DNA of 64,000 nt, taken from positions 4,739,501 through 4,803,500 of the forward strand of contig OW203987.1 in assembly GCA_934047225.1 (NCBI GenBank), read 5' to 3'. The stretch is from Ypsolopha sequella (lineage: Eukaryota > Arthropoda > Insecta > Lepidoptera > Ypsolophidae). Each line of letters opens with the position of its first letter. The first letter of the stretch is position 1. Positions 54,301 to 57,899 of the stretch are shown here, piece by piece. The notes beneath the pieces are model-generated. The model had not been told where the DNA came from. It did not search any database and saw only the letters and a list, made by a program, of their open reading frames with translations. Position numbers and translations under genes: made by a program.

Positions 54301-57199
54301 ATGATCCCGACGATGTTCTTTTGGTTTCACCGTTTTTATTTTAAGAGCAAACTCTTCAACCCGGTCAAAACCGGCGTCAGTATTAATGCCCTTGCTTCGA
54401 ACTTTTGGCTTTATATTAACTTGCACTGCGAGTGATTTATATTTAGGATCATTGTGTAGATTTGCCGCATTATCTTCTTCAAGCGGGTTTATAGCCTCTG
54501 TATCATTTGAATTAAAATCAATCGTTTCACACGCCACGAACTCTTCTTGTGTTATTAGGTTTTCATGACCAACTTCCGGATTAAGCACTCTTTCAAAGTA
54601 CTCAATCTGCTGTCTTTTTTTATATCCAGTCCGTTCTACAACGGCGTTATCCTTTCTTTGGCAGTCAAATTTATGCGGCAGAACTCCTTTTTTTAGTCTT
54701 AGTTGACCACCCATCAATCGGTACCTTATATAATTTTCCATGTCATTTTCGACCTGTAAAAAGTAAAAACAGATTAAAGATTCTTTATTTTATTTTTAAA
54801 TAATACTTTACTTACTGAGAAAAGCAGATCCAAAAAATAGGTCCTACAGCAAAGAAATTAAAATTCGAATCATTACCTATTGTTGATAGGTATTCATTAT
54901 CGTAGATAAAAATGCGGTAGTCTCCCGGACTACAAATATCATACCTACGTTGATTATTGTTTATTGTTATTACCTCATACGATTGTGTTAAGGTTGAGAC
55001 AATATGACATAAAAGGATTAAGTTTTAAGGTTTTTGATTCCATTGATCGATAAAATAGGTGACATTTACTCAATAATACGAGGAAATAGGTATACGTCAA
55101 GTATAAGGTATAACGTAGGAAAGGTACTTACGTCGAAATGATCTTCGCAACAGTAATGAGTACTTTTGCTTGATAAAGGATCTCTCTTCATAACACTACA
55201 CCACTTTTTTCTAGCTTTTTTGTCTGTTGGAACATGAAAAAATAGTTTGTCGGGCGTACTACTACTTGTACTCTTGCACTTTGGCACGACACAATATTTG
55301 TAAGACATTTTTAAGGATATTGATACACAACAATAAATCTATAACAAAGCGACCGTGACAAGCACAGCTCAAGAACTGCGCGGGAAACAGAGTACACCTA
55401 CAGAACTGAAGAGCGCGTGCGGGGTCGCGCCCCGGGTATGTGTGGGATGACGTCACGCGCTCGCGGCTGGTACTGGCGGGCGTTATTTGAACTGCTACAG
55501 TAAAATTGCTGTACTTTCGACATTTCTTGTCCGATTTGGATATTTTTTTCACCATAAGTCATGTTTTTTTTACTGTCATCGATCTACATACTTAACAAAA
55601 ATCGTGACTCTTCCTCACAAAAAACAAGTTGTATCCTTTTTACACGACTGCCCCAAAAAAAGGAGTGTTATTATTATTTATTATTCAGTCTTAAGTGTTT
55701 AAATTGAAGCTTTTTCTTTAAAAAAAATCGTTACAAACAAAATATATACGTCCTCTGGTTTACAAAAAAAAATAAAAACAAAATTACCTCTTATTTGGTT
55801 ATAACAATCACACTGTCTGACTTACTTACAGTTATTAGGAATTGTGTAGCTTATTATTATAGCTAGACAGCTCCTGTGCCTCAACCGCACGCAACCGATG
55901 TCCACGCAACACCGAGCGCATGCGCAATGTATCTGTCTTCAACTACACTGAGCGTCGAAAAGATCACTTTAACTGATTTGGTCTTGTACCCGTGGTTTAC
56001 ATATGTAATCCACGCGACCACTCTAGGGTTAATTTCAACTTGACATCTCACGGATAGATGGACAGACAGATGGCTTTGTTTTTCCATTAAAGGTACAGAA
56101 CCCTAAATAACCAGCTTACATACCTTGTTCGCACTCATCGATGTCTTCAGAACAGTCCAAGCCCTTGTACCCGGAAGCACAGGAGCAAGTGTATGAACCG
56201 TTGATGGGACTGGTGTCACAGATGGCATCTGCATGGCAAGGGTTGGATGTGCACGCGTCGTCCAGATGACAAAGTAGACCTGAGAAAGAAAGATAACTAT
56301 GTAAAAAAAAATTTTTTTTCGTTTACATCTTTTTCATTCCACCCAAAGGTTGCCTGGGAGATATTGCTATTATTGCGGACGAACATTTAAAGCCAAGATT
56401 GGTTACGTCAGCCACATTCGGGCACACCAGCGAAGCCCATCACACCCTCACCAATAGTAGTCGCCGTAGCAGTGTCGGCTTGGAGACCATCATCATCATC
56501 ATTGCTATTATCAATAAGTGCCGCCTTTGTACACAATATCAGTTTTTTATGTGAAAATGTGTTGTAATTATGTATGTAAATGTACAAAAAGTGTATTAAA
56601 TAAAAAATGAATAACGGACCCAGGATAGGGCCCGAAATATATCTCACATTTACTTGCATTTTATTTTATTAAGTGTATATATATCTATATATACAAGGTG
56701 ACTTTTTGATCACCGTCCAAATTCATAGTGGTGGCTTGGTAAGTGATCAGTATCATTGATCAATAACAATTTTTGTAAAATTCGTAAAATGAAATTTCGA
56801 CTTCCCATAGTGATTCACTCGGAACTGGAAGTGAATTTGTATGGGAAGCCGAAATTTCATTTTATGAATTTGACAAAAATTGTTATTGATCCAAGATACT
56901 GATCACTTATCAAGCCACCAGCATGAATTTGGACGATGATCAAAAAGTCACCTTGTATATTAAAAATAATAATAATATTAAAGACATCACATCCTCTGTA
57001 CTCACCAGTTTTCCCCGGCGTGCACCTACAGTAAAACGCTCCAACTCTATCAATGCAAGTTGCGCCGTTGAAGCAAGCTGCGCCGGCGCAGTCGTCGATG
57101 TTGACGGAGCAGTCGGGGCCGGTCCAACCGTTCACACAGATGCAGGAGAACCCTCCGACGCTGTTGGTGCAGGTGGCACCGTTCTGGCAGACTAGCGGC
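21141..57199 (-). CDS. Notch: Notch receptor, 27 exons, 5' end outside window
   Basis: Single-pass cell-surface receptor for DSL ligands; proteolysis frees an intracellular domain that acts with CSL/Su(H). The exons, joined in phase, give 2,141 residues plus stop. Domain order: EGF8 (partial) to EGF36, three LNRs, heterodimerisation domain, TM helix, RAM with ITWFPEGF, ankyrin repeats, and a Ser/Pro-rich tail with two PPSY motifs and a C-terminal PEST region ending EAIYI. Numbering follows fly and human Notch by the diagnostic EGF11-12 pair. EGF12 keeps the O-fucose-type C-x4-S/T-C pattern. Every intron has AG/GT borders and compatible phase, and I found no frameshift, so the gene looks functional. 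The fly polyglutamine (opa) tract is absent; only a short His/Gln stretch remains. Signal peptide and EGF1-7 are upstream of 64,000. Promoter and polyA site were not identified. Confidence 0.97.
21453..21557 (-). CDS. Notch: Notch window exon 26: Ala/Gln-rich tail
   Basis: Reads [18 protein letters not shown], then [12 protein letters not shown], before GTAAGC. No known domain; assigned by clean splice sites and phase (1 in and out). Confidence 0.9.
21795..21923 (-). CDS. Notch: Notch window exon 25: [15 protein letters not shown] exon
   Basis: Reads [18 protein letters not shown], then [12 protein letters not shown]. The His/Gln stretch is the only trace of the long opa polyglutamine tract of flies. 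Phase 1 in and out. Confidence 0.94.
22233..22356 (-). CDS. Notch: Notch window exon 24: Ser/Pro-rich tail, second PPSY
   Basis: Reads [17 protein letters not shown], then [15 protein letters not shown] and SPHAYI. Matches the fly SPPYSNQSPPHS and SPHAYLGSPSP segments. Phase 0 in, 1 out. Confidence 0.94.
22466..22582 (-). CDS. Notch: Notch window exon 23: PPxY (PPSYEDC) exon
   Basis: Reads [18 protein letters not shown], then [12 protein letters not shown], before GTTTGT. PPSY is the docking motif for NEDD4-type E3 ligases (Su(dx)/Nedd4 in flies), and the whole block is conserved in fly Notch. Phase 0 in and out. Confidence 0.95.
22754..22865 (-). CDS. Notch: Notch window exon 22: intracellular tail
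   Basis: Reads [20 protein letters not shown], then [14 protein letters not shown], before GTTGGA. Low-complexity tail without a known fold. Phase 2 in, 0 out; assigned by phase and position. Confidence 0.9.
22955..23114 (-). CDS. Notch: Notch window exon 21: post-ankyrin basic linker
   Basis: Reads [18 protein letters not shown], then a Lys-rich stretch [13 protein letters not shown] that could act as a second NLS, then [13 protein letters not shown]. Fly Notch has PQLITQPTVIS at the matching place. Phase 1 in, 2 out. Confidence 0.93.
23588..23795 (-). CDS. Notch: Notch window exon 20: last ankyrin repeats
   Basis: Reads [18 protein letters not shown], then [16 protein letters not shown] and [13 protein letters not shown], before GTAAGT. 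In flies the third motif is LFLAAREG; here Ala is Gly. Phase 0 in, 1 out. Confidence 0.95.
24376..24544 (-). CDS. Notch: Notch window exon 19: ankyrin repeats
   Basis: Reads [16 protein letters not shown], then [15 protein letters not shown] and [10 protein letters not shown], before GTGAGA. Phase 2 in, 0 out. Confidence 0.96.
24700..24900 (-). CDS. Notch: Notch window exon 18: ankyrin repeats
   Basis: Reads [20 protein letters not shown], then [17 protein letters not shown] and [10 protein letters not shown], before GTGATA. Phase 2 in and out; flanks the LINE-bearing intron. Confidence 0.95.
25054..28831 (-). pseudogene. LINE ORF2: endonuclease, RT, RNase H, one frameshift
   Basis: Starts [21 protein letters not shown]-type endonuclease motifs: [22 protein letters not shown]. 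This frame stops at 28,142. The next frame continues without a stop from about 28,150 to 25,054: linker with [14 protein letters not shown] with [28 protein letters not shown] and the catalytic [10 protein letters not shown]; RNase H with [28 protein letters not shown] and [16 protein letters not shown]-terminal [17 protein letters not shown] knuckle. All catalytic residues remain, so the only visible defect is one frameshift near 28,145, which could also be a sequencing error. Confidence 0.85.
28928..30103 (-). CDS. LINE ORF1, nucleic-acid-binding protein
   Basis: 391 residues. Gag-like RNA-binding protein expected to coat LINE RNA. Middle region has RRM-like segments ([20 protein letters not shown]). 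A single CCHC knuckle, [14 protein letters not shown], is at about residues 205-220. Then an acidic Ser-rich linker ([18 protein letters not shown]) and a C-terminal segment without known domain. Intact start and stop. Confidence 0.85.
   Translation of the reverse strand: MPTVSDYRNKMNSQTLDNNPSYATVTQNTMFPKKDQAIVIDALENVQIKDYAQALGRIIDPSQIRFLSRISNNRICIYVSSKVIADEIIDSQKYVTIQNQKLPIRPLISRNRRIIISNVCPIIPHIEIEKKLLEMNITPQSPISFLRAGFNETGFNHILSFRRQIYVTPEDFIRLPEKISIDFEKTNYWIYLSSDTMTCFICKKDGHVASKCPDNTNDTNAVNQITHTETPVFKRPHPPTESSTTTDFMESETTKENNIPVNESSDEDFDDKSSQSSSDEVYKSKSGKKLKRTHHSDLESIDWDHLDNFTNVSGKTYPISGKQVKEYLTQTYGVKDISEITYSFTEEIGALTEMFTDLIPIISYRSVKNRLSRIIVKLKLLSRKKNPNIDK
30478..30686 (-). CDS. Notch: Notch window exon 17: pre-ANK and first ankyrin repeats
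   Basis: Reads [20 protein letters not shown], then [21 protein letters not shown] and ETSLHLAAR (last codon split). These match the first ankyrin repeats of fly Notch. Phase 0 in, 2 out. The next intron carries the LINE insertion. Confidence 0.95.
30889..33164 (-). CDS. Notch: Notch window exon 16: EGF29-36, LNR, HD, TM, RAM
   Basis: This 2,276-nt exon holds EGF29 ([12 protein letters not shown]) to EGF36 ([15 protein letters not shown]). Three Lin-12/Notch repeats follow, each with a DG-DC calcium motif (FDGNDC, FDGRDC, WDGLDC). The heterodimerisation domain ([13 protein letters not shown]... [10 protein letters not shown]) comes next. The TM helix ([17 protein letters not shown]) is followed by stop-transfer QRKR, and the V in its C-terminal half is the likely gamma-secretase region by family analogy. 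[11 protein letters not shown] binds CSL; the basic run RRRSRRR is a probable NLS. It ends at MTPPAI in phase 0 before GTAAGT. The negative regulatory region, membrane anchor and S2/S3 cleavage zones therefore sit in one exon. Confidence 0.97.
31965..32000. other. Genomic anchor for LNR region inside Notch exon 16
   Basis: LNR-B reads [20 protein letters not shown] across this stretch; LNR-A lies just above and LNR-C below on the plus-strand coordinate. Given only to locate the negative regulatory region within the large exon. Confidence 0.7.
33328..33467 (-). CDS. Notch: Notch window exon 15: EGF28, EGF29 start
   Basis: Reads [12 protein letters not shown], then [12 protein letters not shown] and [10 protein letters not shown], before GTAAAC. 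Phase 2 in, 1 out. Confidence 0.95.
33838..33987 (-). CDS. Notch: Notch window exon 14: EGF27, EGF28 start
   Basis: Reads [18 protein letters not shown], then [12 protein letters not shown] and ETFVD, before GTAAGT. The split codon restores the conserved VDW. Phase 2 in and out. Confidence 0.95.
34346..34494 (-). CDS. Notch: Notch window exon 13: EGF25 rest, EGF26
   Basis: Reads [18 protein letters not shown], then [15 protein letters not shown] and CSCPP, before GTGAGT. Phase 0 in, 2 out. Confidence 0.95.
34500..35270. other. Notch intron, nothing else seen
   Basis: AT-rich intron between exons 12 and 13. No paired TIRs or ORFs. Confidence 0.45.
35283..35428 (-). CDS. Notch: Notch window exon 12: EGF24, EGF25 start
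   Basis: Reads [17 protein letters not shown], then [10 protein letters not shown] and [18 protein letters not shown], before GTAAGG. Phase 1 in, 0 out. EGF24-29 is the segment affected in fly Abruptex alleles. Confidence 0.95.
35655..35952 (+). mobile_element. LINE 3'-end repeat, copy 1
   Basis: About 300 bp, nearly identical in order to 50,852-51,150: GTAATTCGGGGGAGAGTAA, AGGACAGCTCACAGGC, CGCCTGCCCAGCGTGTGTGA and TTCTTCCAGGATGACCGC. Ends in GATGGATGGATGG. Reads like an RTE-type ORF2 end (FFQDDR-EW pattern). Confidence 0.68.
35986..36218 (-). CDS. Notch: Notch window exon 11: EGF22-EGF23, EGF24 start
   Basis: Reads [18 protein letters not shown], then [23 protein letters not shown] and INTDDCAS, before GTAAGT. 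Phase 2 in, 1 out. Confidence 0.95.
36521..36641. mobile_element. Short MITE upstream of Notch exon 11
   Basis: Inverted ends CCCGGCAGTAAATAATGCAC / GTGCATTACTTACTGCCGGG around about 70 bp, with CATCTCTGTCGCAC and GGTGACAGAGAGGGCGC in the middle. Confidence 0.75.
36737..36893 (-). CDS. Notch: Notch window exon 10: EGF21, EGF22 start
   Basis: Reads [19 protein letters not shown], then [12 protein letters not shown] and LDPCMPN, before GTAAGT. Phase 1 in, 2 out. Confidence 0.94.
36990..37990. other. Notch intron, nothing firmly identified
   Basis: Intron between exons 9 and 10. Starts with CTGTCTGTCTGTCC of the dispersed CCGTCTGT-type repeat. Several T runs; no coding signal. Confidence 0.4.
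38017..38237 (-). CDS. Notch: Notch window exon 9: EGF19-EGF20
   Basis: Reads [19 protein letters not shown], then [16 protein letters not shown] and CDCVLGFTG, before GTAAGT. 221 nt, phase 2 in, 1 out. Confidence 0.96.
38445..38560 (-). repeat. CTAG-CCCGCGG type lepidopteran repeat fragment
   Basis: ACTAGCTTTTGTCCGCGGCT, then TCACCCGCG, a phrase very frequent in moth and butterfly genomes and related to the element at 47,315. Often linked to Helitron-like elements with CTAG ends; class not proven here. Confidence 0.5.
38967..39119 (-). CDS. Notch: Notch window exon 8: EGF17 rest, EGF18
   Basis: Reads [19 protein letters not shown], then [13 protein letters not shown] and CPRGYYDA, before GTAAGA. 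The aberrant YYDA loop of this EGF is also seen in fly Notch (FYDA). Phase 2 in and out. Confidence 0.95.
39380..40018. mobile_element. Fold-back element split by an RTE fragment
   Basis: Left arm about 39,380-39,480 (TAGTTTGCACGGATTGATAT, CTGACACAAAGGGGCC, AAGGCGGCGTCAGCTACTT); right arm about 39,925-40,018 is its inverse (GTAGCCGACGCCGCCTTATG, GGCCTCTTTGTGTCGGCAT). The RTE remnant fills the centre. Confidence 0.72.
39490..39925 (+). pseudogene. RTE-type LINE ORF2 C-terminal fragment
   Basis: Reads [20 protein letters not shown], then [20 protein letters not shown] and [20 protein letters not shown], later a shifted frame with [12 protein letters not shown]. Same family as the minus-strand piece at 3.6-4.2 kb. 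Ends in TGGATGGATGG. Confidence 0.8.
40224..40362 (-). CDS. Notch: Notch window exon 7: EGF16 rest, EGF17 part
   Basis: Reads [19 protein letters not shown], then [17 protein letters not shown] and IDGIN, before GTATTG. Phase 1 in, 2 out. Confidence 0.94.
40391..40600 (+). mobile_element. SINE copy between Notch exons 6 and 7
   Basis: A-box-like GATCCAGTGGTTAGAACG and B-box-like GCGGGTTAAAATCCCGTG, then TGCACTTTACAGTGCATCC and GGGATTCATGCTGTAAG. Same family as the copy at 5.9 kb. Confidence 0.68.
40850..41017 (-). CDS. Notch: Notch window exon 6: EGF15, EGF16 start
   Basis: Reads [20 protein letters not shown], then [10 protein letters not shown] and [12 protein letters not shown], before GTAAGA. 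168 nt, phase 1 in and out. Confidence 0.95.
41649..41770 (-). CDS. Notch: Notch window exon 5: EGF14
   Basis: Reads [18 protein letters not shown]...[10 protein letters not shown], ending PGYTG before GTGAGT. Phase 2 in, 1 out. Confidence 0.95.
41949..42063 (-). CDS. Notch: Notch window exon 4: EGF12 end, EGF13
   Basis: Reads [19 protein letters not shown]...HDLINAFKC, then CVIG, before GTAAGA. Outgoing phase 2. The upstream intron (42,064-50,154) is the longest complete one in the window, about 8.1 kb. Confidence 0.95.
42178..42235 (-). mobile_element. SINE 3' fragment
   Basis: CCTGAGGGGGTGTCAGAGGT is the inverse of the SINE tail (ACACCTCTGACAACC type). Short fragment just upstream of Notch exon 4. 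Confidence 0.5.
42516..42934. mobile_element. TTAA-flanked MITE (GGGGCT ends)
   Basis: Left GGGGCTGCAAAATG, right CATTGTGTAGCCCC, with TTAA on both sides (42,512-42,515; 42,935-42,938). An inner CAGTCCCG / CGGGACTG pair is also inverted. The termini differ from the GGCGWATG family, so this is a separate TTAA- or TTA-targeting family. Confidence 0.7.
43211..43655. mobile_element. hAT-like MITE with perfect 8-bp TSD
   Basis: Ends TAGGGATGCAAAC / GTTTGCATCCCTA, with GTCGAGTC duplicated at 43,203-43,210 and 43,656-43,663. Subterminal ACATCGATGCATCGAT blocks occur near both ends, as expected of transposase-binding repeats in hAT elements. 445 bp, non-coding. Confidence 0.9.
43670..45475. other. 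Notch intron, nothing else seen
   Basis: AT-rich intron between Notch exons 3 and 4. No recognisable ORF or TIR pair. Confidence 0.4.
45479..45691. mobile_element. MITE family A, copy 2 (Notch intron)
   Basis: Same internal text (AAAATTGCCTTTAGTGGGTA, TTGAACTATTTACGAACTGT) and ends as the copy at 5.3 kb, more diverged. The downstream AGCCCGCAGG is shared by all copies, so the true element may extend a little further. Confidence 0.78.
45964..46470 (-). mobile_element. TTAA-flanked MITE family B, copy 3, complete
   Basis: Inverse orientation of the 14.4 kb copy, flanked by TTAA at 45,960-45,963 and 46,471-46,474. A short extra TTGAATTGAATTTGAATT insertion lies near 46,410. In the Notch intron upstream of exon 4. 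Confidence 0.8.
46600..46740 (+). repeat. GAGCGAAGCG-rich repeat
   Basis: GACGAGCGAAGCGAGGCGGA and AGCCAAGCGAAGCGGAACGG, separated by TGTTAGGTT. A related block is at 62,283-62,400. Confidence 0.5.
47310..47460 (+). repeat. CTAGCGGATGCCCCGCGG repeat
   Basis: GACTAGCGGATGCCCCGCGG, CCCGCGTGAACCCG and AGCTTTCTAGATCTAAGGGT. In lepidopterans this repeat type commonly precedes a GAGT microsatellite, as here. Probably Helitron-like; not proven. Confidence 0.55.
47465..47682. repeat. Compound microsatellite (GTGA)n then (CAGT)n
   Basis: About 130 bp of GTGA units with a few interruptions (TGGGTGTG, AGGGAGGG), then about 85 bp of CAGT units with CAAT variants. Directly follows the CTAGCGG-type repeat. 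Confidence 0.95.
47690..48950 (+). other. Repeat-like intron segment
   Basis: Non-coding. The end, CTGCCTTGCAGTTTGGCGGG followed by GTGAATAAACGATTATTATT, resembles a retroelement 3' tail. I could not define its start or class. Confidence 0.35.
49749..49994. mobile_element. Long-TIR MITE with two CRE-like palindromes
   Basis: Arms of about 85 bp: left CCGTCAGTTAGATTATCAGA, both with ATATTGGACACGTATTTTTT, right ending with the inverse. The centre has GTGACGTCAC at about 49,845-49,854 and again at 49,879-49,888, each containing the CREB/ATF palindrome TGACGTCA. Confidence 0.85.
50155..50337 (-). CDS. Notch: Notch window exon 3: EGF11-EGF12 (ligand-binding pair)
   Basis: Reads [16 protein letters not shown], then [16 protein letters not shown] and CVCMPG. 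EGF11-12 is the known Delta/Serrate-binding site. EGF12 holds the O-fucosylation pattern C-RNDG-S-C. Phase 1 in and out. The upstream intron contains the ISL2EU-type transposon. Confidence 0.96.
50390..50760. other. Degraded dispersed repeat, no gene
   Basis: CAGTCAAGGGCGAGTAGGAC and GATTCTGTACCTTTATAT echo the repeat at 6,955-7,240. The remainder is AT-rich and anonymous. Confidence 0.4.
50852..51160 (+). mobile_element. LINE 3'-end repeat, copy 2
   Basis: As copy 1 at 35.7 kb, ending in an ATGGATGATGGATGATGATG microsatellite. Lies about 30 bp left of the presumed ISL2EU-type element. Confidence 0.68.
51525..51664 (+). CDS. YqaJ gene exon 1
   Basis: [12 protein letters not shown] to RGWKLQ, ending CAACG before GTAAGT. 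Outgoing phase 2. Confidence 0.8.
51525..53250 (+). CDS. YqaJ-domain nuclease of the transposon, 2 exons
   Basis: About 438 residues from exons 51,525-51,664 and 52,074-53,250 (CG/GTAAGT donor, TTACAG acceptor; the split codon gives Arg). N-terminal segment [10 protein letters not shown] and RGWKLQR, then [21 protein letters not shown]-like zinc site follows ([13 protein letters not shown]). The C-terminal half is a YqaJ / lambda-exonuclease-like PD-(D/E)XK domain: [36 protein letters not shown] (Asp), VIEIKCP (E-x-K) and KGQIQLQMF (Gln motif). The catalytic set is complete. Probable role: end processing or strand exchange during transposition; not proven. Start chosen at MSNKLEDG, since the upstream in-frame stretch looks like 5' UTR. 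Confidence 0.85.
52074..53250 (+). CDS. YqaJ gene exon 2
   Basis: Begins after TTACAG and contains the SWIM-like motif and the whole nuclease domain, uninterrupted to TAG. Confidence 0.88.
53302..54753 (-). CDS. Transposase exon 2 (DDE domain)
   Basis: Starts after TTTACAG with [16 protein letters not shown] and is open for 483 codons. Confidence 0.87.
   Translation of the reverse strand, partial: VENDMENYIRYRLMGGQLRLKKGVLPHKFDCQRKDNAVVERTGYKKRQQIEYFERVLNPEVGHENLITQEEFVACETIDFNSNDTEAINPLEEDNAANLHNDPKYKSLAVQVNIKPKVRSKGINTDAGFDRVEEFALKIKTVKPKEHRRDHHREPMHDSFTSYSNTSSVSASLSGFSVNTDACEMKRQVDTELFKEHMQKGTLMSISREPKLFLGLPSQVYFCLEYLSESTERPLMDVLLSLKKLRWREPNSVLAVQFGVSESTVARHFKETIPKVAQCMEKLIFIPPRDDIRSNLPIPFRRRYSTVVSIIDCLEIQIEKPSSAVHQALTWSQYKNANTIKYLISITPNGLINFISEGYGGRTSDALIFEDCGFLQMLSPGDVVMADRGFKNIAHLLERQGCKLLRPPSVDSGSKLSKEEVLETKRIAALRVHVERSIGRLREFEMIAPHACVDIDYVRILDYVVTSACGVVNLQECLFRNQV
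53302..55308 (-). CDS. THAP + DDE (DDE_Tnp_4-like) transposase, 2 exons
   Basis: About 542 residues. Exon 1 gives a THAP C2CH zinc finger ([32 protein letters not shown]) for sequence-specific DNA binding. Splicing in phase 0 restores DHFDVENDM, a phrase usual after THAP in this family. Then a linker, an HTH-like region ([19 protein letters not shown]) and a DDE domain: [12 protein letters not shown] (D1), [15 protein letters not shown] (D2) and [12 protein letters not shown] (E). No stops or shifts. The exon 2 stop at 53,302 faces the YqaJ stop at 53,250. Confidence 0.87.
55132..55308 (-). CDS. Transposase exon 1 (THAP domain)
   Basis: 59 codons from ATG to HFD, then GTAAGT. The four C2CH ligands are C6, C11, C54 and H57 by my count. 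Confidence 0.85.
56124..56279 (-). CDS. Notch: Notch window exon 2: EGF9 end, EGF10, EGF11 start
   Basis: Reads [14 protein letters not shown]...[11 protein letters not shown] and ends in EDIDECEQ before GTATGT. The wording of EGF10 is almost that of fly Notch. 156 nt, phase 1 in and out. Confidence 0.96.
56340..56660 (+). pseudogene. Retroelement 3' remnant
   Basis: Reads [20 protein letters not shown], a zinc-finger-like tail found at the C terminus of several insect LINE ORF2s. Then ATCATCATCATC and a segment ending GGGCCCGAAATATATC (see findings). Stops soon after the tail. Confidence 0.5.
56692..56960. mobile_element. Long-TIR MITE next to a Notch splice donor
   Basis: Arms of about 115 bp: ACAAGGTGACTTTTTGATCA at the left, its inverse at the right, both with TTATTGATC and GTGATCAGTAT segments. 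Ends about 40 bp from the donor of Notch exon 1 (57,005). Confidence 0.87.
57006..57199 (-). CDS. Notch: Notch window exon 1: EGF8-EGF9
   Basis: Begins in the third base of a codon after an AG acceptor and reads [10 protein letters not shown], then [16 protein letters not shown], ending in CTPGKTG before GTGAGT. It carries most of EGF8 and most of EGF9. Outgoing phase 1. No further upstream EGF exon is visible before 64,000. Confidence 0.95.
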
Positions 57200-57298
57200 C
57201 TGCGGATGGAGGGACTGAGGTTAATTATAGCTTATAGCATGTACGAGTGACTCATAGCAGGAGCAGGATTGAAATGTAGCTACCTACTTAATTTCATC

Positions 57299-57440
57299 AT
57301 CACGACATAAATCCCCGGGGGTTGTCAGAGGTATTTCCGAGTATGAAATATCAAATTGAAGTAACAGTACACCTCGTACACCCACGTTTCACGAACGATT
57401 ATTACGTCTCATCGAAGCACGTTGAGCGAACACAAATGTG
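57299..57440 (-). mobile_element. SINE fragment upstream of Notch exon 1
   Basis: CACGACATAAATCCCCGGGG and TTGTCAGAGGTATTTCCGAG are the inverse of the SINE 3' part. ACCCACGTTTCACGAACGAT also corresponds to its body. Confidence 0.6.
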
Positions 57441-57664
57441 CCCCTACGGCACTTCAAGCCGCATAGTAAATTTGAGTATTTAAGTTAGAATAGGCGGTGA
57501 CAGAATAACAGCGTCCTCTTTGCTCTTGGTTGTGGGGACAAAAGCTGAGTCACTGAACATCGGTTAAGCAACTTGTATGTAATACAAATAATTAGTTAAA
57601 TAAAAATCTTTTTATTTAAGATTATGTTTATTTTGCGAAATCCATCGCTATGAATACTCTAAAT

Positions 57665-57887
57665 ATTATTAGAGTGCATTACAAACTAGAAAAGATCAAT
57701 CAGAAACAAACCCAAGGACAAGAATTTGAAAAAAAATCCCCGGGCCAGGATTCGAACCTGCGACCTCTTGTTATCAAGACAAGCGCGCTACCAATTGCGC
57801 CAACGAGGTTTTTTTATTTTTTTCAAATTCTTGTCTTTGGGTTTGTTTCTGATTGATCTTTTCTAGTTTGTAATGCACTCTAATAAT
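57665..57887. repeat. Long inverted repeat enclosing a tRNA-like sequence
   Basis: Arms 57,665-57,733 and 57,820-57,887, about 68 bp with one clear mismatch (CCAAGGACAAG versus CCAAAGACAAG). The tRNA-like sequence fills the space between them. No target duplication seen. Confidence 0.85.
57737..57809 (-). tRNA. tRNA-like sequence (probably a pseudogene)
   Basis: On the minus strand: a perfect A-box (TGGCGCAATTGG), D-arm GCGC/GCGC, anticodon arm CTTGT/ACAAG around CTTGATA (anticodon TGA if canonical), 5-nt variable region and a perfect B-box GGTTCGAATCC. Layout most resembles elongator tRNA-Met by eye, but the anticodon differs. The acceptor stem pairs poorly and has an extra base, so it is likely a tRNA-derived relic or internal promoter. 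Confidence 0.6.
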
Positions 57888-57899
57888 CTTTTTATTTAT

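Larger units (their letters stand above)
51191..55655. mobile_element. ISL2EU-type two-gene DNA transposon, possibly autonomous
   Basis: About 4.5 kb inside the Notch intron upstream of the EGF11-12 exon. It carries a YqaJ nuclease gene (plus) and a THAP+DDE transposase gene (minus), converging with 51 bp between stop codons. Both are spliced, and I see no lesion in either. Eroded inverted similarity links the flanks: TGAGGATAAGTCAC (left, about 51,218) with the inverse of TGAGGAAGAGTCAC (right), and ACGCGCGCC with CGCCCGCC-type GC-rich inner blocks. Eukaryotic ISL2EU elements are described as coding this pair. Exact ends and TSD are uncertain. Confidence 0.75.

Noticed and set aside
51191..55655. 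Reading the nuclease-plus-DDE pair as a defence or phage recombination system
   Set aside because: Both genes are spliced eukaryotic genes, one with a THAP finger, in an intron with eroded inverted ends; a DNA transposon explains all of this.
57650..57856. Plus-strand frame across the inverted repeat
   Set aside because: It reads through both arms and the antisense of the tRNA-like core; no protein resemblance.
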